A stretch of DNA of 64,000 bases, from the NCBI RefSeq assembly GCF_010389155.1, contig NC_057761.1, positions 6,140,501 to 6,204,500 on the forward strand. Direction: 5' to 3'. The notes under the pieces are model-generated. The model saw only the letters and a program-made list of their open reading frames with translations. It made no database searches and was not told where the DNA came from. Position numbers and translations under genes: made by a program. Every line of letters begins with the position of its first letter. The stretch's first letter is position 1. This document shows positions 63,521 to 64,000 of this stretch, piece after piece. Source of the stretch: Erigeron canadensis (Eukaryota > Streptophyta > Magnoliopsida > Asterales > Asteraceae).

Positions 63521-63766
63521 TCATTTTTTGTGGTAATACTCGTACTTTGATCTAACAAACGTTTCTTTGCTGTGGAATGCCTTTAACATGTTACGGGTTT
63601 TATTCAATGGGTTGCGGGTGATATTGAATCCGTATTTGATCTCATAATTGGGGTTTGTGGGTTGATTCATAGTGTGTAAATGTGTCGTTCTTGAGAAAAC
63701 TAACTGGTTGATTTTTTCTCTTAATGGGTTTCCTCTGCAATTGAAGTTGGGTATATGAAGAAGCAT
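63521..63766 (-). pseudogene. PP2 exon 9 relic
   Basis: 81 codons resembling the middle of exon 9: MNQPTNPNYEIKYG versus LVSPQTPVIRPKAG, then ITRNPLNK versus NTHNPLIRP, and FHSKETFVRSKYEYYH versus IPQQRSDGWMEVQVWEF. The GWM core is lost. Probably the 3' stump of a further kinase-PP2 gene continuing beyond the window. Confidence 0.5.
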
Positions 63767-64000
63767 GCTGCTGAGCCCAAAATTGCCATTAAAAAAAATA
63801 GATATATCTGAGTTATATATAATTCAAGTGAAATCCAGGATTATAATATATAGAACAAATTGCATTTTTGGTCCCTGAGATATTACACCTTTTGCACTGT
63901 TGGTCCAACTTATGACAAAGTGGCAATTTTGGTTCGATTTTGAGGTTTTCTTTGCATTTTTGGTCCTGATGCTCATAGACGTTTGTAATTTTCTGTTAAA
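63767..64000. other. right edge with dispersed non-coding repeat
   Basis: TTTTTGGTCC units at 63866, 63897 (variant) and 63957; the same dispersed repeat occurs near 35145. Confidence 0.5.

Overview
This is a nuclear segment of a dicot plant genome. The evidence is long AT-rich stretches, GT-AG introns, several plant transposon classes with intact target-site duplications (TSDs), and two intron-rich kinase genes. The fusion of a FERONIA-type cytoplasmic kinase to phloem-protein-2 (PP2) lectin domains is, to my knowledge, typical of Asteraceae, so a daisy-family plant is my inference. No tRNA, rRNA or CRISPR array was seen.

The centre of the window is a tandem pair of large genes on the minus strand. 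Gene A has 9 exons over 19463..46048 and encodes 961 aa. Gene B has 9 exons over 52208..62406 and encodes 994 aa. Each starts with one kinase exon and continues with three PP2 modules joined by short linkers. All sixteen introns that I placed by hand have GT-AG ends, and both spliced frames are open from ATG to stop. Decayed PP2 exons at 47150..47420, 50670..51083 and 63521..63766 point to further lost copies, so this is a cluster with birth and death of genes. A conserved block carrying a W-box core lies upstream of both kinase exons.

Gene A has been inflated by transposons. Its last two introns are 8.1 and 11.1 kb. Intron 8 holds a non-autonomous Copia element (23871..26934, TSD TAGTC) that landed in a LINE fragment, a fold-back element and diverged tandem repeats. 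Intron 7 holds a 6.6 kb LTR element that lacks pol (28344..34975) and a broken PIF/Harbinger transposase gene. That gene is split by a solo LTR (TSD CATGG), which is itself split by another solo LTR (TSD GTCAT). Gene A still appears intact.

The left third is transposon-rich: a Mutator-like element (90..3715, 9-bp TSD), a Harbinger-type MITE (3893..4332), a truncated LTR element, a LINE scrap, and a 13.3 kb Sirevirus-like Copia element (5747..19036, TSD TACAC) inserted downstream of gene A. This Copia element carries gag, pol and a very long downstream envelope-like ORF, all with stops and frameshifts.

The most unusual signals are these: (1) the modular kinase-PP2-PP2-PP2 architecture; (2) the 28344..34975 element, whose downstream ORF seems to have its own TATA box, a 5' leader intron and a second in-frame intron; (3) element-specific short motifs (ACGAAnTTA in one LTR element, TCGCTGA in the other) scattered densely through leaders, LTRs and even coding sequence. 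Coordinates, splice sites and repeat ends were read by eye; no similarity search or alignment was run.
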